This document shows, piece by piece, positions 63,471 to 64,000 of a stretch of 64,000 nucleotides of DNA (positions are counted from its first letter, which is position 1; every line of letters begins with the position of its first letter). Position numbers and translations under genes: made by a program. The notes below the pieces were generated by a model that was given only the letters and a program-made list of their open reading frames with translations, was not told the DNA's origin and did not search any database. This DNA comes from Pelagibacterium lacus (GTDB taxonomy: Bacteria; Pseudomonadota; Alphaproteobacteria; Rhizobiales; Devosiaceae): contig NZ_QQNH01000014.1 in NCBI RefSeq assembly GCF_003345525.1, forward strand, positions 1-64,000, written 5' to 3'.

Positions 63471-64000
63471 ATGCATGACGGACTGAAAATTGCCGCGGTC
63501 GTCGTGGCTGCCGGGCGGGGCGAACGCGCCGGCGGCTCCGATGGCCTGCCCAAGCAATATCGCCCCATCGCCGGAACGCCGCTGCTGGCGCGGACGCTGT
63601 CCGCCCTCTCATCGGCAGGCATGATCGATCGAATCGTTCCCGTCATCGGGCCCGGCCAGCAGGCCGATTACGACCGCATGGGCATCTCCGATCCCCGCAT
63701 CGCCGCACCGGTCGCCGGCGGCCCGACGCGGCAGGTCTCGGTTCTGGCCGGATTGCGCGCCCTCGCCGATTTCGCGCCCGATATCGTCCTGATCCATGAC
63801 GGCGCCCGGCCCTTCATCAGCCCTGAGGTGATTTCCGCCGTCATCGCGGCCATCGGGGACGCCGATGGCGCCCTGCCCGTCACCATCGTCACCGACACCA
63901 TCAAGCGCTCGCTCGACGGCAAGACGGTGGGGGGCACCGAGGATCGCACCCAGCTCTTCGCTGCCCAGACCCCGCAGGGCTTTCGCTACCGCACCATCCT
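63471..64000 (+). CDS. ispD: 2-C-methyl-D-erythritol 4-phosphate cytidylyltransferase (partial, possibly IspDF)
   Basis: The frame is open from ATG 63471 to the window end (176 codons, no stop), so the gene is cut. The N-terminus KIAAVVVAAGRGERAGGSDGLPKQY is the CTP-binding loop of IspD, followed by GGPTRQVSVLAGL, VLIHDGARPFISPEVI and AAQTPQGFRY. It makes CDP-methylerythritol in the non-mevalonate isoprenoid pathway. In many rhizobia this gene is fused to ispF; the end of the gene is outside the window. It is divergent from dusB across 180 bases. Confidence 0.93.
   Translation, partial: MHDGLKIAAVVVAAGRGERAGGSDGLPKQYRPIAGTPLLARTLSALSSAGMIDRIVPVIGPGQQADYDRMGISDPRIAAPVAGGPTRQVSVLAGLRALADFAPDIVLIHDGARPFISPEVISAVIAAIGDADGALPVTIVTDTIKRSLDGKTVGGTEDRTQLFAAQTPQGFRYRTI

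Overview
The window is chromosomal DNA from a high-GC alphaproteobacterium, most likely of the order Hyphomicrobiales (Rhizobiales); a Devosia-like lineage would fit, but nothing here proves the family. The main evidence is the right-hand gene order ispD - dusB - ntrB - ntrC - ntrY - ntrX - trkA - trkH - hfq - hflX - mazG, which is typical of that order. Supporting evidence is RirA-type TGA-N9-TCA iron boxes and a short intergenic palindromic repeat of a kind common in rhizobial genomes. Coding density is high, genes often overlap by 4 bases, and I see no prophage, insertion sequence, CRISPR array, rRNA or tRNA.

Left part (1-13910). An iron-linked group comes first: a YncE-like beta-propeller protein faces a cytochrome b561 and a YceI protein across two tandem iron boxes. 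A sulfur block follows: an SLC13-type permease with an Rrf2 regulator, a divergent FAD/NAD(P)-binding protein with a second, paralogous Rrf2 regulator, and a sulfate ABC importer (sbp-cysT-cysW-cysA). Then come a baeRF-type protein and the magnesium channel MgtE.

Middle part (14149-33408). Two catabolic gene sets each carry a complete polyamine-type ABC importer. The first is a nine-gene leftward operon with an aldehyde dehydrogenase, a luciferase-like monooxygenase, a flavin reductase with an extra Nudix-like domain, an alpha/beta hydrolase and an AA_synth (DUF1185) protein, facing a GntR regulator and a DUF1330 protein. The second has a class V aminotransferase, an ornithine-cyclodeaminase-family enzyme and a LysR regulator, facing another LysR gene and an enolase-superfamily enzyme. 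Substrates are unknown for both.

Cell-wall part (33409-45293). A tandem glycine riboswitch sits, unexpectedly, upstream of two overlapping penicillin-binding protein genes (class A, then class B) and not of a glycine-cleavage gene. A mechanosensitive channel, a LysE exporter, three small proteins, the 5-oxoprolinase genes pxpB-pxpC-pxpA, an RlpA-like lipoprotein and a D,D-carboxypeptidase follow.

Right part (45278-64000). A replication/translation/repair string (tmk, holB, metG, a tatD-like nuclease, an MBL-fold hydrolase, mazG) runs rightward. It meets the leftward hfq-hflX, trkA-trkH, ntrY-ntrX and dusB-ntrB-ntrC genes, and the window ends inside ispD. The most interesting observations are the orphan glycine riboswitch near the penicillin-binding genes, the undescribed monooxygenase operon with its fused reductase, the paired Rrf2 regulators in the sulfur block, and an NtrX whose Walker B aspartate is replaced.
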